From: Opisthorchis felineus
Lineage: Eukaryota; Platyhelminthes; Trematoda; Opisthorchiida; Opisthorchiidae
DNA: 64,000 nt
Direction: 5' to 3'
NCBI GenBank assembly: GCA_004794785.1
Contig: SJOL01009857.1
Location: 274,409 to 338,408 of the forward strand
How positions within the stretch are numbered: position 1 is the stretch's first letter; each line of letters starts with the position of its first letter. The notes under the pieces are model-generated. The model was not told the origin of the DNA and did not search any database. It saw only the letters and a program-made list of their open reading frames with translations. Positions 9,607-23,100 of this stretch are shown in pieces. The translations under genes and the position numbers were made by a program.

Positions 9607-12600
9607 GTAATGTGATGTGTGAGGGTGTCCCCGCATTTACTCAGAGTTTGTTTTACTCTGATTTTCTCCATGATTCCGACCATAGTGTTATTCCTGATTC
9701 CCACGTGTGTGAGATCGGACAACCTTGGGCGCACCGTTTTATATGATTTACTACTATAGGTTTTGGTGAAGTTGCTTTGAAGGGTTCAAGTGTAATGCTG
9801 TCAGTAGTTGGAGGAGAACGTTATTTATCTATTGATACAGAATGACATATCAGACCAACTATACTTGGAAACCGGGAAACACTACAGCTGTCTCATCGTT
9901 GGCAATGCGCGTTTGACGAATTACTGGAGAGATTCGAACCCGCGACGACGAAAGCTAGCACTACGGTACTAAAATTTTCTCAATATATTCACCAAGGTAG
10001 GCTGCTTAATACGACCTAAGTTTTTCCGAAGTCAAAAACGACAACAGAAAGATATGATACATTTCATTTCAAACTTTTCATATCGCTTTCACTCAAACAA
10101 ATTTCGTATTCACCCGACCCTCATTTCGACTTTTTAAAAACGACACAAGTTGATGGGGTATCTTCGGAGGAAAAAAGAACTCACGTGGTTTTTGACCGCT
10201 TCTTCTGATGCAAACAGATTAGGATTGAAGTGAACTATGTGAAAGTGTTACAAATGTCAAAAACTGTAATCCTGAAAGGCCTTGCTTATCCTGGAATTTC
10301 TCAAAGCTATGGTCAAATAATGCAAACATTTAGCCTTAGTGTAAGCAGTTATCTGAGGCTTATTTCTATGATAATCGGACTAAGTATGGGACAACAATTA
10401 GCAACTAACATTCTAACGGTTCTAACTGTATCAATGTTCCATCAACTTTAAAGGCATAGTTAATTTGATAAACATTTTCCCAGTCTGCTTTTGTTTGCAA
10501 GCATCCTCAACACAGTGGATCAGTACGCGTAGGTTTTGAGTGACATTCCTTCTGGATTACCTTTCTGATCCTAAAATCTCTTGCTCCATAGAAACTTTTC
10601 AGATTGATTATTCCACGAAATTCCTCGGCCATAATACGGGCTCATCATTTAGTCCTATTATACCGCGGTCGATCAACCGCTTTCGTGCATGGAACACGGG
10701 CACGTTGTGCATGGTGTGCACGACCTTCAGTCTTTGAACCTTGTTCCCTATTGATCTGACGGGTTGACACCTACATTCTACAAGTTACAATGCAGAACTA
10801 GTTGGTTGGAACTGAGAACAGTCCTACCCCCTATCACATTTTCTATGTTGTGATGCAAAATCCATCTGTTGCGCTCGACCGCTCATCTTTTTTGGTGTGC
10901 AAACAGTTCCATACTTTCAGTTTGCCTGTGACCATGTTTTTGCGGCGAAAATCAGCGACAATGTCCAAATATCCTGTCGCCCATCACAAACCAATATATC
11001 CTTCGTTAAGCAGTATGGTCCTTCATCGCTTGCCTTTTTCGATTCCAGCAATGAAAAAAAAACGGTACAGCTTGGACTCGCATTTTGTGAGACCCGGGGA
11101 CACTTACACTCGATACGGCATAGCAGCCGAACCACTTGGCCATTTTCGATGCCATGTGGGAAGGAAAAACTGAACAGCATGGATAAACAGGCCTATGTCT
11201 TGTTTTCAAGATGAGCTATTGACATCGGACGTTTTAGAGTACTTACACGAGACATATGTTGCTGATGGTTCTGCCGATTGGCCACTCGGCTAATTACTGA
11301 ATCGCCCAAGGGATTGCTGAGCTACATGCTGCTGGTGATGACCATCAGGGATGAAACAGCTATGCAGGGCTTCTGTGCTCTTCAGCGTTGATCAAGTCCA
11401 CTTTCAGGATTTCCTCACTACCTACTAAATTATCTAGTGAAATGTCCTAGGACATTCCACGAACGCAACTTGCGTGGGACATGTCGGTTTATGCACATCG
11501 ACTCATTAACAGAACACCAACTGCTGTGTCCCAACCATTTTGGACCAAAAGTTATATCGTGCTTCAGGCTTTCTCCGGTTCAGTGTCCCATGACCTGGGC
11601 ATGGCGGGGCTTACCGTGGCTCCTCCCATCCAAAGATAGAAGCAAATCAAGGACACAATATAGAATCCGTTTTTACAAACGAATTCCCTGGTAAATTGAA
11701 CTTCCAAACAAATAGAACCGACTTTTCGAAAAAGTTTGGAAAATTATTAGTAGATTTCTCTTCCCCCCGTTGATTTGGGATTTTATCTTCGTACCATTAG
11801 GACTATCCCAACTCATCCGCATGAACTACTTCATTCAAATCCTAAAACAAGCGAAGTCTGGATTTCCAAGTGCTCACTTATTTCCGGGAGAATCTTTGTA
11901 GATAAGAATTACGACCATGTATTTCTAGATTGTGTGACGTTGGTGGTGATGTAGAAGGAATGATGTGAATCGGCTAGGTGCGTGACAAAGTCGCATTAAT
12001 TTGTACCTCACGTCTAATACAAAGGCAGACATCTGTGACGTATTTTCAAGATAATACCTGAAAGGAAAAAGATAGAGGTGCGCTATCCAATTACAAGATA
12101 AACTTACGGCACCAATGGGAAGAGGGAGTAACTATTTTTCATAAAGTCAGAATAATGAAAAATATGAATAGCACTGAAAAGTGAAAGCGGTTCATATGAT
12201 ACCTCGATGTGAAAATCAGTGATCTACCCGAGGAGATTAGGTCTTAGCACCATTTCCCCCATCTTCATCATTAGGGACAACGTCACACCAACAGCAGTTA
12301 CTATGCTCAACTGTCAAGCGTAAGTGGTTTTTAGATGGATTAGAAGGATATGTACGGATACTGGCCAAAAAGGATGGAAGACTTTAGCAGAAATAGTGGG
12401 ATTTCATCCCCCCCATCTTGCTGTATTCAGTGAAAAATGCGCGGCAACTCATGCACTAATTATTGAGCTCTCGTAGGTTCTCCATGGATCACCGGATGGA
12501 TCTTTCGTTACGTGATCTGTGTGATTAAAATTTGCTACCTCATTCCTGGTATCCAATCCCAGTCGACCTATTTGTGGTTCAGAATTTCGCCCCAGTTTGC

Positions 12601-15162
12601 ATTTACGTATTTGTGCAAGAGATGATGACCGTTGAAAAAGACCATGCAATTGATTTCACCCTCACAATCACTGATATTAAGATTTGCACAAGCTCGTTGA
12701 TCGCAAGAAAATATATCTAGTTCGAACTAAGTTTTCAGTAAGCTTCAACCACTTCGTCATTCAACGGGACAACGAAAAAGTGAAGTAGTCTACAGAATTT
12801 TCCGCAATCTTTTTTCCAGCTCCGATGGTACCGATTTGGTGAGATTGGTCGGCGGACATGACACTCGCATGCTTGAATCACGACCGAACCTTAGTTACCT
12901 ATCTAAAAAGCGTTGCATTTCGTCACTTTTCCTAACTGCAAGCTACAATAAGACAACACTAGCGGACCGGAGGGTAAAAAGCTGGTCCAGTTTAATATAT
13001 ACGTGTATGGTATGTGTACGTCGTCTGCTGTAAACACTACAGGCTCTAACGGAGATAACCCGTCTGCTTCCTTATTCAGCCATGGCGAGTTGTCCGGAAA
13101 CTACTCAACTCTTGATGCACAAACTTTTCTGATCAAAAGCTTCGACTTTTTCAAATGATGGGTTTGTATACTTAGCTCTTTCAGTCTGTAGTAAACCTGT
13201 GCAGGGGCGCGATCGTGAACACCGAAAGCCAGTAAATGTGATGTATTTGCTCAGTCTAAGGTGAATCGAGTACCGCAAGGAGGATTGTATGCAATTTCCT
13301 TGGGCTGGATTCGACAGGACTGGTTTGGCCGTATAGTTCAGAACAGCTGCACTCAACTGGTAAATGTACCCAGTCATTCAGGTGTTGACCACAAACAACG
13401 CCATGTTATTGTCCCACTTATTCCCGTCTTGACACAACCAGACTCACAACGACACCCTCAAACAGCGCTAGGAAGATTATATATACAAGTGTGACGCTAA
13501 ACAATCTAGGTGAGACCATAACCTGCGTATTTTAAAAAAAACCGCGGATTTCGGCGCGGAGCACAGGGAGCGCGCACAAATCAGCGGAATGGTAGGTCGA
13601 TAAGGCGTGATACGTTGTTTTTATGCCTCCCATCAAGTAAGTAAGAACCCAAATAAATGACGAATCCCCCAAATGGTGAGGGAACCTGGTGACGAATTAA
13701 CCGGGAGTTTGGAAGCTAGTCGACTAGTTGACCAGTAAAACCAGATAACGACACAAAAAAGTTGAGACGCGGTAGTCTGCTTGAACTGTGCTTTGACAAC
13801 CTTATTCAGATGAGTTAGATTCCACTCAGCAAGGTCAAGCGCATTTGCTAAATGCAGCATCGGATTTTAGTAGCTTTACCGGTCCGTACATCAAGATCTT
13901 AAAAACGTTTGAATATTTGTGGCTTTGTGATGATACTTTCTTGCCAAAAGTCCCATATTTACACCAAGGATGTGCAGTAGATCTTTGAGTGTCATACCAA
14001 CGATAGTTAACTCCTTCTCAATTTAGAAATCTGTTCTGTTGGACCCTCTAACACTTTCTTATTGTAGTTCGTTGTATCTCACAGAGTCTTTCCGGTCAGA
14101 CGTTTTGCCTCAACTAATTAAAGGGGGAAATTAATTAAACTTTGAAGGAGGAGTGGTCTTCTCTGTTGTTCTACTGTCCAGGCAAGTCAGTGACTCCGCA
14201 TGTAGAAACCATCATTCAACCGTTGGGCGTCAGTTGTTTCTATCGGTTACTCCGTTGTTGGTTTTAAATGAGTTATTGTTTTGATAAAGGAATAGGTACT
14301 TAGACCAAGCCAAACAGACAGTGATTGTCTTTTAGAGAGAGGGAGAACACTCACCGGGCCGAACAAAATCTCGTTTTTATACGGCGAATTCTCAAGAGAA
14401 TTTCTTATTCGTGGATGTGAATAAGTGTAGCAATCAGGGGTTTATTTTCCCGGTTGTTTCTGAACTTTATCGACCTTTTTTTAGTCACACGGGCTAAAGT
14501 CGCCAAAGACAATTAACTGCAAACATTCTTACTTTTTTCATCGATCGCTATTACGTTGATAAAGTTGTGGTCGGATGGATTTACCGCATCTTTTCTGTAA
14601 GCCAAATCGATGGATTCGTAGAACAGTACAGTACATCACACTTCAGTGATTTCTTCGCGTTTCCTGTCGCCGGAGTTCGCACCTAGCCCATTCAGTCGAT
14701 CATTTGTTATTCTACCTTTTGGCTGCTGATTAGTAATCAATATAAACTACTTTGTGGCCTTGGCTTAGGTGGATGAAGAGAGCTCATCCAATCGGGACAA
14801 ATTGCAAGATGCGATCGTTAACCCAGTACTGGCTTCCAGATGACGTATGATCGGGGCTTGTGGATCTGTCGGGTTGTTTAAGTCCAGCTGATTTGAGTGA
14901 AGCCTTCGGTCACTAAAATAGTCCATCGTGGACGATATTTGCATAATTAGATTTTAGCCGAACAGTCTGCTTTGAGACATCCTCTCTTAAGGAGACCTAA
15001 TGGTATAAACATGGGGATCGAAGGAAATCGCTTTGTTGTACAAGGATCTTACTCTAAAAAGATCACTGTGCATACGGCTGAGGTTTTTGTAACCTTGATT
15101 CTCAGTTATATGAGTTCACGCGGTCGTCCTCATACTACTGTTGTTTAACGCTTACATTTCAG
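9607..15162 (+). other. UBASH3 intron, about 5.5 kb
   Basis: This is a long intron from GTAATG to a TTACATTTCAG acceptor. It contains the tail of a hammerhead-type SINE (about 11310-11405). The open frames at 10230-10451 and 10802-11214 have no recognisable domain. No other host gene was seen inside the intron on either strand. Confidence 0.55.
11310..11405 (+). mobile_element. Decayed SINE tail with hammerhead remnant
   Basis: The stretch GGGATGAAACAGCTATGCAG followed by GGCTTCTG matches the tail of the SINE at 36549-36705 (GGGATGAAACAGCTGCACAG, then TGCTTCTC). Upstream, GCTGCTGGTGATGACCATCA corresponds to a degraded core. The tRNA-like head cannot be aligned with confidence, so this is listed as a fragment. 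Confidence 0.5.
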
Positions 15163-15434
15163 ATACTTGTATGCTTATTGTAGCCCATGCATCTTCCTTG
15201 GATACGTGTACCCACGAGCTGGTTCGCCGCGGGTTTCGTAGCACCATTTCTCCCGAGGAATTCCATCATCGCACCGCTAGCGTACCGTATTGTGCTCTGA
15301 TCTTGGCCGAGGAGCACCGGCGTTGGACTCTAGTCGATCCCCCAATCCCGAACGTTTGTTCATACACCCCCAATTCAGATTTTGACTGGAAACAGCTTAT
15401 AGGCACCACCCTTTGTGGATTTGGTATTCGGTGA
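15163..15434 (+). CDS. UBASH3: UBASH3/Sts-like phosphatase, terminal exon (IVAHASS)
   Basis: The first two bases complete an Asp codon and lead into MLIVAHASSLDTCTHELVRR. This carries the second catalytic His of the 2-His phosphatase fold in the family-specific context VAHASSLxxCT. The rest matches the family C-terminus: PYCALILAEEHRRWTLVDPP, then FDWKQLIG close to the stop TGA at 15432-15434. Together the four exons give RH, R, ER, the SPSLRC Arg, the EPHLFEW Glu and the AHA His, so the domain is predicted to be catalytically competent. The coding span of the four exons is about 13.5 kb of genomic sequence. Confidence 0.92.
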
Positions 15435-16400
15435 CCCCGGTTATTTTCTTCTTGTGTGTTGGTTCATTATCCGACCCGCGGCCTTGCCGCTTCATCTTGT
15501 GCGCCTTACCAAAGCTGCTGTTGTTCCATTCACCTTGTACTCTTACTTGACGCACACAACCGCCACCGCATTTTGTTCGTTCACGCTTCCTTCACCCGTC
15601 ACACATCAGCTGACGGTCTCTCACCTCCATCTTGACCCATAATCTTTATTCGTCGCTCTCTTTCTACCGTCTGAACTGTGCTGCCGCGCCTCACCATGCC
15701 AACACAACGCGTAGAGCAACCAACAACCCATTCATGATACCAGTTTGAGATGTCTCCTTTAACCTTCATAATTATTTGTCTATGTTTATACCCATCCATT
15801 CACTTCTGGAGGTGGTTTTCGTTTATACTCATCGTCGCCCACCAACCAACACATCAGAAGTTCAGATTATTTAACTTCGTCAATTGGACACTAGGATATG
15901 TTTTGTTATGTCTTCCCACTCTTTTCTTGCTCCTTGTTACGCGTACTCCCTTGGTGCGCAATTTTCCCGCCTGTCTGACTAACGTGGTTTTCGGCATCGA
16001 TGTGCACTGCATGGACTGCTTGTCCTCAGGTTATTCGGGCCTATCATGTATATATCTAGACCGTTTTCATCACAATCCCCATGTGTACTTCCTCGTGCTT
16101 GATTCTTTCCCTGTCGCAATCTGTTCTTGTTTCCCCAATTATCCGGTCCTTTCGTATGGATTTTTCAGTGATTGTCCGAGTGTGTTGGGCTATTTTTATT
16201 TTCGAAAATTTTTTGGAGAGATTTATGCTTGCCTGTTTTTCTTAGTTGGTCGCTTGACTGAAAGCCTCAGCAGCCGTTTCGGACTATGAGGGAGATGCGT
16301 AGTGCCTAAGCATCATCATGCTTGACAGAAACACCAGTATAGAGGCACTGGTGCCTAACTACGCCCATACAAACCAGTCTCTGCTGAGGTGTGATCCGAA
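15435..16400 (+). other. Probable UBASH3 3' UTR, with a 179-codon open frame
   Basis: The DNA after the stop is strongly pyrimidine-rich (T/C), which makes plus frames read as hydrophobic residues. The longest, 15750-16289, would encode 179 Phe/Leu/Cys-rich residues. I see no homology, no AATAAA and no separate promoter, so 3' UTR is the simpler reading. A separate small membrane-protein exon cannot be excluded. Confidence 0.4.
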
Positions 16401-17773
16401 GTGCTATTCAGTCAGGACGGCAATGTTCAACAGGGTAAAAATGTGGTTGGATCCAGAAAAGCCTAGCCACATGAGTAATCCCTTTATATAGGCTTATCAG
16501 ATGGGTGTCAAGGGATCGGGCATATGAGCCTGTGATAAGTAGTTTCAGGTTGTTGCCTCTACCGACCGTGTCTATGCCAACCATTCATTGTGGCTGGTGA
16601 ATTTGATTCTGGGTGGGATTCTCGGTTTAACCAGCTGTTGTCCAATTCGGGCAATCAAATGACTACTGCTGACTACCCAAAGTTGTTCGTACGTTCACCT
16701 TGAACACTTGGTGTTATTCCAACTCCAAGGCCTGGTTGTCGGTTTTTCTCCAAGGATCGATAATGGTCGGCGAAACGCTCTGACTACTCATCTGTAGACT
16801 GGTGATTGTCTGAATTAGTCAACGGCTAGCTCGACTAAGAGCGACACCTAACATTATTGACGCGCTTTCAACTGCGTTCGATTCTGACGCACTCGCTACT
16901 TCTGCCAGTAAGGGTTTGTCAAGACAAACGGAGGCGTGGGTCTGGCTTTGGCCGGCTTCCGGTAAATCCGGAACGACCACCTCTGCGTCATAGGTATCAG
17001 AAATTACGGTGCCCGTATGTTTTTAAAAAAGTGAGAATCAGACCGGTTTTTCTGTTTGATGATTAGCTGTTTTCGTTAGGACATGACCGTGATTCGAAGG
17101 CCTAGAAAAGAGATGATTGGTTTACGAAAAACTGGACGGCACGAAGCCTTTCGCTCTCATCAGGACTGTCTGTTGCTTCCACGCTATTCAGTCGTTGTTA
17201 CCATCATCAGCGTGGTACACATCTTAGGTCTGAACTCATGTAACTGTGCGCCAGATAACAGTTTGAGACTTCGAAAAGTTACATCTGGTTGGTGTTAAAA
17301 AGAGGACATATTCGCACGTCGTCCGACTTATGGCCTGACTCTATCCAAAGGGAGCCATATATTGTCATCAGTTTTCTTGCATAGAAGGCTTGATCTGCTG
17401 CTTCGAATGATATCCAATAAGTGGCGATTAATTGCCGAGGTTGGTGATAAAAGTTAATTACAGTAATCCCACTGGGATAATCTTATCGTTTTTGTGCTAA
17501 AATATTTGGCTGGCAGTCGTGGGTTCAATCCGATAAAGGATCTGGGTGTATAAGATCTCCCCCTCCCATAACCTTGAATCTTAGATGTAAGCTACTGTAA
17601 CACAGGAACGTATCGATCGGGAACATAGCCGTATACATTCTGTTACTGATTGCTTCGCAAACGGTTCATTAGTTAACCGAGTATGTACGCGATGAAAACA
17701 GCGTTCTCCTGTTTTCTGACCACAAATGCGAGCACGCTATCAACTTTGACTGTCTTGGCTCTGCCGTCCTTAC

Positions 17774-17831
17774 CATTCGTCGGACGGAAGATGGAATCGT
17801 CTGTTGCTGCCATGACTTTCGGCACGGTTTC
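17774..17831 (-). CDS. Weak candidate exon, unknown product
   Basis: On the minus strand a very good acceptor (ttttttcgtatccgcag) opens a frame reading ETVPKVMAATDDSIFRPTN and ends at a strong donor, AATG|GTAAGG. The frame stays open past that donor to about 17676. No family is recognised and no partner exon could be linked, so chance is a serious alternative. Confidence 0.2.
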
Positions 17832-18810
17832 CTGCGGATACGAAAAAACTATGAAAAACAACTGATCAAGGTTAGCCGTTTGCAGCCCTCACTCCCATTC
17901 TAGTAGTTTTTGAAGGGCACATGACCGCACTGAGCAAACAACATCCGAAAAGTACCAGGTTGGACCATTGACACTTCAGACATTCAGGGGTCTCATCCAC
18001 AGTAACAGTGTCAGCAAAATTATGTCTTCAAGCGAACATGCCCCGTTGTTACATCGAGATGATGTCTTGTATGTCGCATGAAAATATACAGCAGCTCCAT
18101 CAAGGCAGAAACGAATCAAATTCCTCTGGTTTGGGGGGCTTGACATCAGCCCTATCTGGACATATAATGCTTTTCGCTGTCGTGGCTTCTCCAATCACCC
18201 CCGAACCGGAATTCTGTCATTTTAAGCTTAAGGTAACCAGACAGCCTGAAGCGATAAATGAAGCTGTGCTTTTGTGACTATAATGTAAGGTAACTCCTCT
18301 GATTTCTGTAGCAGTCCTAACAATGCTGTAGCAAGGACTAATGCAGTACAGACGATCTTGAGGCGTTTTTCATACTTCACCAAGCGTAGCTCGTTACAAC
18401 ATGATTCGAGGAAAGCATGCGAAACGAAAGTGGCAGCGTCTTTGTTCCGATATGTCTCGTGTGCAACATTCGACTACGTCTACGAAGATTTCGACCAGAA
18501 AGATTAAGTTAGCAACTAAGCATCCGAGAGCATCGTACGGTATCCATTGAGATGCTGAAAACGCGTTTGATCACATTTTTGAACTCACGGGGAATGCTAT
18601 AACTCAGGAAGCGAACGCCTCATTTTAAACACGTAATTGATTCAGCACGAGTTCCGATGGTTTCCATATGCTAACGACTTTTATTCCGCGAGATAATGTG
18701 CGCAACACTTCACACAAATGGCATTGGGAGACATCAGCTATTATTCCATTAGACAGGAGTGTGGTGAATCAGCTGTGAAGTTCAGTTGCATAGGAGTGAT
18801 GGAGTCCTAG

Positions 18811-18886
18811 CGCTCTCGGTAGCTCAGTCGGCAGAGCATTTGTCTGGCAAGCGTGAGATCGACGGTCCGAGTCCAACCCAAGGAAT
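18811..18886 (+). repeat. tRNA-like sequence, probably a SINE or pseudogene remnant
   Basis: The segment resembles a tRNA: GCTCTCGGTAGCTCAGTCGG includes an A box, an anticodon-like loop CTGGCAA follows (GGC, alanine-like), and a B box-like GGTCCGAGTCC comes after it. The T-arm deviates from the GGTTCGAAT consensus and the acceptor ends do not pair well. It is more likely a dead copy than a working tRNA gene. Confidence 0.45.
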
Positions 18887-19610
18887 GCCTTTATGTGACG
18901 TTTGCACTCAAGCACAACAGTTCCCAAAACAAGCATGAACTGCACATACCTTCTTCATTTTCTGAAGATAGTTTACTTACATCTGGAGCTAATACTGGTT
19001 CATTGTTCACTGGAACCTTCATATATTTTCGCGAAATTGTAAATACCAATAATTAAAGTACAGTAAGGCACATAGCCAACATCCTCTTCCGGTCGACAAC
19101 ACGAGGTAGAGCAAACCACGCGTGACATGAAGTTGGAAACCGTTCTAGGCGGTGATAATGTCAAGCCCAACGACCTCAAGCAAACAGCCTACGGATGTGT
19201 TCTAACAGCCTTGACACCGCTGATCATTCTGATAGTTCCTTCGATTTGGGAAGCACTAGCTGCAAAAACCGCATGTCAGAAGTCGCTCATTCGTTCACGA
19301 TTTCGAACCAAACCGGTTTTCATTAGCACATGTTTACCTTAGCTCACACCGCTCCACTGGGCCCACTGACATGTACCGGCTTAGCACTTTGCTCCCTCCT
19401 GTAGTCAGAAGCCTAGTCGGTCTGAGCAAGCACGTGCATCATCGCCACTTCGACTATTTAGCTTGCCTTTGCGGCAGTCCCACCGCGAGAAACAAAGCTG
19501 AGTAAATCAGTCCACTGTAACATCTGACTAACCGAAAACCTCATTTGGGCTTGGGTTTTCCACTGAATGATTCGAGTTCTAAAAAATAGCTGGAAGGACT
19601 TGATACCACA

Positions 19611-19730
19611 TGCGCCTCAACATCTCTGTTTAGGCTTGGGCAACCTGACCGTATCCCAGCCTTCGTGCCTCTTTCCGTTGGCATGGCAGCTAGGCACCGA
19701 AAGGGTGCTACAGCTGGACGATTTTTTCCA
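19611..19730 (+). mobile_element. 5'-truncated SINE, same family as 6559-6755
   Basis: It begins near GCGCCTCAACATCTCTGTTT and contains the shared TAGGCTTGGGCAACCTGACC body, GTATCCCAGCCTTCGTGCC and the terminal GGTGCTACAGCTGGACGA. The tRNA-like head is absent. Confidence 0.7.
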
Positions 19731-19858
19731 ATAAATACATGACATTTTTGCGACCTATACTTTCGGTCATTAAAGCCGAGTGTATCAGTTGGTATGCTTC
19801 ATGATGATGTATCGACAGAATGAATCATCCGGTGCAACCGAATCGGCTTTGGACACCG

Positions 19859-20106
19859 TTAAAGAGTGAGATGTGTAGCTTGGGGTCTGCCCACTAAGAC
19901 AACCATCAGAATGACCGAAAAAGACGAAGATGGAAGTTTTGCTACAAAAATGATCTCGAGGGTTCTGCGAACAAAGTTGGAAGATAAGTGCTGGGTGACT
20001 TGTGTTATTACCTGATGGTGGGGAAGTACTCTTCCAGTGTCTGGCAAGAGAGCTTAACGGCCCTGTTTTCGACGCCAACCTTTTTGGGGGAGGAAGCAAG
20101 TGTCAC
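19859..20106 (-). CDS. Weak two-exon candidate with 47-nt intron
   Basis: On the minus strand, 20106-20012 opens after a CAG and reads VTLASSPKKVGVENRAVKLS, then LSCQTLEEYFPTIR, and ends at ATCAG|GTAATAAC. A 47-nt intron (20011-19965) closes with a T-rich acceptor, TTGTTCGCAG, and the second piece (19964-19859) continues in phase to a hydrophobic segment and TAA. Very short introns are common in flatworms. No family is recognised and no upstream exon is linked. Confidence 0.25.
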
Positions 20107-23100
20107 CTGCTAGTTAGCAAGGTTGGCAACCTGATCGTATAAAATTTGGCTGTGATGATAAAAGCATTTTATGTCTCATCAATGGGCATAGAAATTCACA
20201 ACAGGCCACCATCCCCAAATAAATGATGAGTCCTTGTTGAAAATTTGCCGTTTTCGCTCGAATTCCGCTAACAAGTACAGCCTGTCTAAAAGTCCATCTT
20301 TGATACCAACCAGTTTCGAGTTTTGGGTCCTTAGATGCTCTACGTGCAGACGTTGGAGTCCTAATCATTAATGTCCATCAACGGATCATAATGATGTACG
20401 ATAAAAAAAATTCATATGAAACACCTTCCCACATTATTTAGGTTTATGCATTCTCCAGGGCGAATTTAAAGCCCTAAAATCAGATGGGACCAGATTTACC
20501 CGTATTGATAAGGACTGTCATTTCTCAAGGCTGTTTTAGCACTCAGGGTGCTGTAGAACACCAAACCAACACGCACATGTGGACAGTTCATGGCCGAAGT
20601 ACTGAACTAGCCTTATGATCTGTCGTCTTCCTTTCCGGTTTGTGTCATTTTACCGACCGTTGTACCACGCGTTTGCCTCACTCCGATGGCCACCCTGTCC
20701 ATTTTCATCTTTAACAATAGTATTTTAAAGCTTACTCCTCTCTGGTTTCTATTTTTATCCGTTATCGCGCAGTCATTTAAAGCTCTCTGCTATAGAAACA
20801 CTCGAGGAGTGATTACTCACCCATACAATTCATACCTGGGCTTAACCTACCTAATATCAACCCAAATAGCTCACTCTGTCCGTACTCACACTTCGATAGG
20901 AAACGTGGTGAACTTGTTCGCAAAATGCATTTTTTCTTGATGGACTTATCTACTAATGTATTCGTTTTTCGAAGCTGTTCCGCACCAACCCGAGAATCAA
21001 ATCGTCTGCCCAACAGTTTACCTTCAGCCTTCACGGCCCAGGCAAGTCCCGTGAACCGACTTCAGTTTTCCTCACCTCTTGGTAGACCGACACTTACAGT
21101 GCGAGTCAAATATGGCGGCGTACTTGAGGGCTTCGGTGGTCTCTTGTGCACTGCGGAGATCCAAGATACACTGAAATTAGCTGATTCTGCGTGCCGCGGA
21201 AAACTAAACGGAACCACGATATGACATCAGCAACGGTGTAGATCCACTGTCGGCGTCGAAAGGTCAAACCAGCCCTACGGTTGCCCACGTTTGTTGAACA
21301 GTATGCACCAGACAAATGTCGTCCCTGCTTGAGGTGATCGAATGGGCTTGTACTGTCTAATATGCGAAAGTACGGGCAATCGTGGATACATACATCATTG
21401 TAATGTGACTAGGGTTGTACAGTATTTGCGTTCCTAACCGACCATATTCTCGGGTCTGTCTAGATCAGTGTTCTAGCCTGTTTCATCAATCGACCCCCTG
21501 TGACAAGTCCACAAGCATCTCTACCTGCTGTAATAGAAGATGTGGAAATGCTACCAGACTGGATTATTACATTCTCGATAGCTCTGGTATTCATCAACGC
21601 ACTTTCAGTGTTTCATCCTGAAAAACGACTACTGACATGTTGTTCACATGCAATAAGATTTACTAAGTAAGTTGGTAATTAAAAAAATAATACATAATCT
21701 TATCATGTCTCTATAGTCGTCGTATGAAATCTCAAAAAGAAGTTTGATGATCACCGATTTAAGTAACTTCTTTTCCTTAGCTCGTTGTGACTTTATCACC
21801 TGGTGTTTCGCCGGAAAGCATCAAGCAAGGCATCAAGCTAATAAATACCCAGGGATCTTCGAGGAAGTAAGATGGAAAGCCCTGCTTCCCATACGTAATA
21901 CGATGGGAACAATTCTGCTTGGGCCAGAAGTATTCCGAAATACAACACAATGCTTGCAAGATACTTAAACAACTGAACATACGGCAAGACCACTCGGTAA
22001 GACACCCCCGGAACACGGAATTCCTCGATTTTTCCATGGAATTATCGTTATCGCTATCCCATAAGAATTCTCAAAACCCCGCCTAGCCAATTAAATAACA
22101 TTTAGCACAATCCTACGAAGCCAAAAGACGCCTTCTGAGGAACAAAGCGTCCACAAAAAATCTCAGATCATTTTATCTAGGATACCTAGCCGTTCACTCC
22201 GACAAATGAACTTTCACGAGGATGAGCTCTCATTGATTGCACTTTTGTAATTTGATAACAGATTGTGAAGACAGACCACCGAGGAATATTAAGCATATTT
22301 CAGAACGATCCACCCCATCTAAACGTGGTGGTCACATCAAGACTTGTTTTTCTGAGAACCGAACTGCACTTGCCTTTGCGTGTGTTTGCGAACCAGGATT
22401 AACATGCAAGGTTGTGTCCTTGATGTTTCGGAGACATACATGCTTACTACTCTGGTCCTCAGCAGCTAGCTGTTTCCTACAGATCTGAAGGCCTTTGTTC
22501 TGAGGCTACTTGCAGCACGATGAAGCCAGTGGATGTGCGTCCAACCTACGGGGAGGGAACCAGAGACCGTATTGACAGGAGAACTCACCATCCTCAACTT
22601 GGCTACTCCCCAATAAGCATACAAAAACTTGCAACCCAATCAGTCTCCTCGTTAAATGGTAAACCATTAGAATTGGAAAAGTTGTTTGTTGATAGGGGAC
22701 ATTGCAACACAACTGCAGTTTGATAAATCCCAGATCCACAATGCACGCTATGGAGCATAAGAACATGCGCCTTCAGAAGAGTATAGCTAGTTAGGATGGG
22801 AAGGTGTCTACAGTACGAGAGAGTGACTACTGAAATCTATACTTGGTTCCTCTGTGCCTAGGCCGGAAACACGGTAATCTCTAGCAAACTTCTACGGAAG
22901 ACGGTGGACGAAACCAGTGTAATTTTTTTTACTGACATCGAACACTTCTTTTGTTCTCGAAATGTGGCCTCCAACACTTATCGAAGTCGTTGGATTTTTA
23001 GAAGGTCTATGGCTCCATGACATGGATCTGTCACTAAACGTCCTCCGTGATTTCACGTACTCGAAATATCAACGGTTTAAAAGTTATTAGAAATCAAATG

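Noticed and set aside
18811..18886. Functional tRNA-Ala gene
   Set aside because: The T-arm and acceptor ends deviate from a working tRNA; listed as a remnant only.
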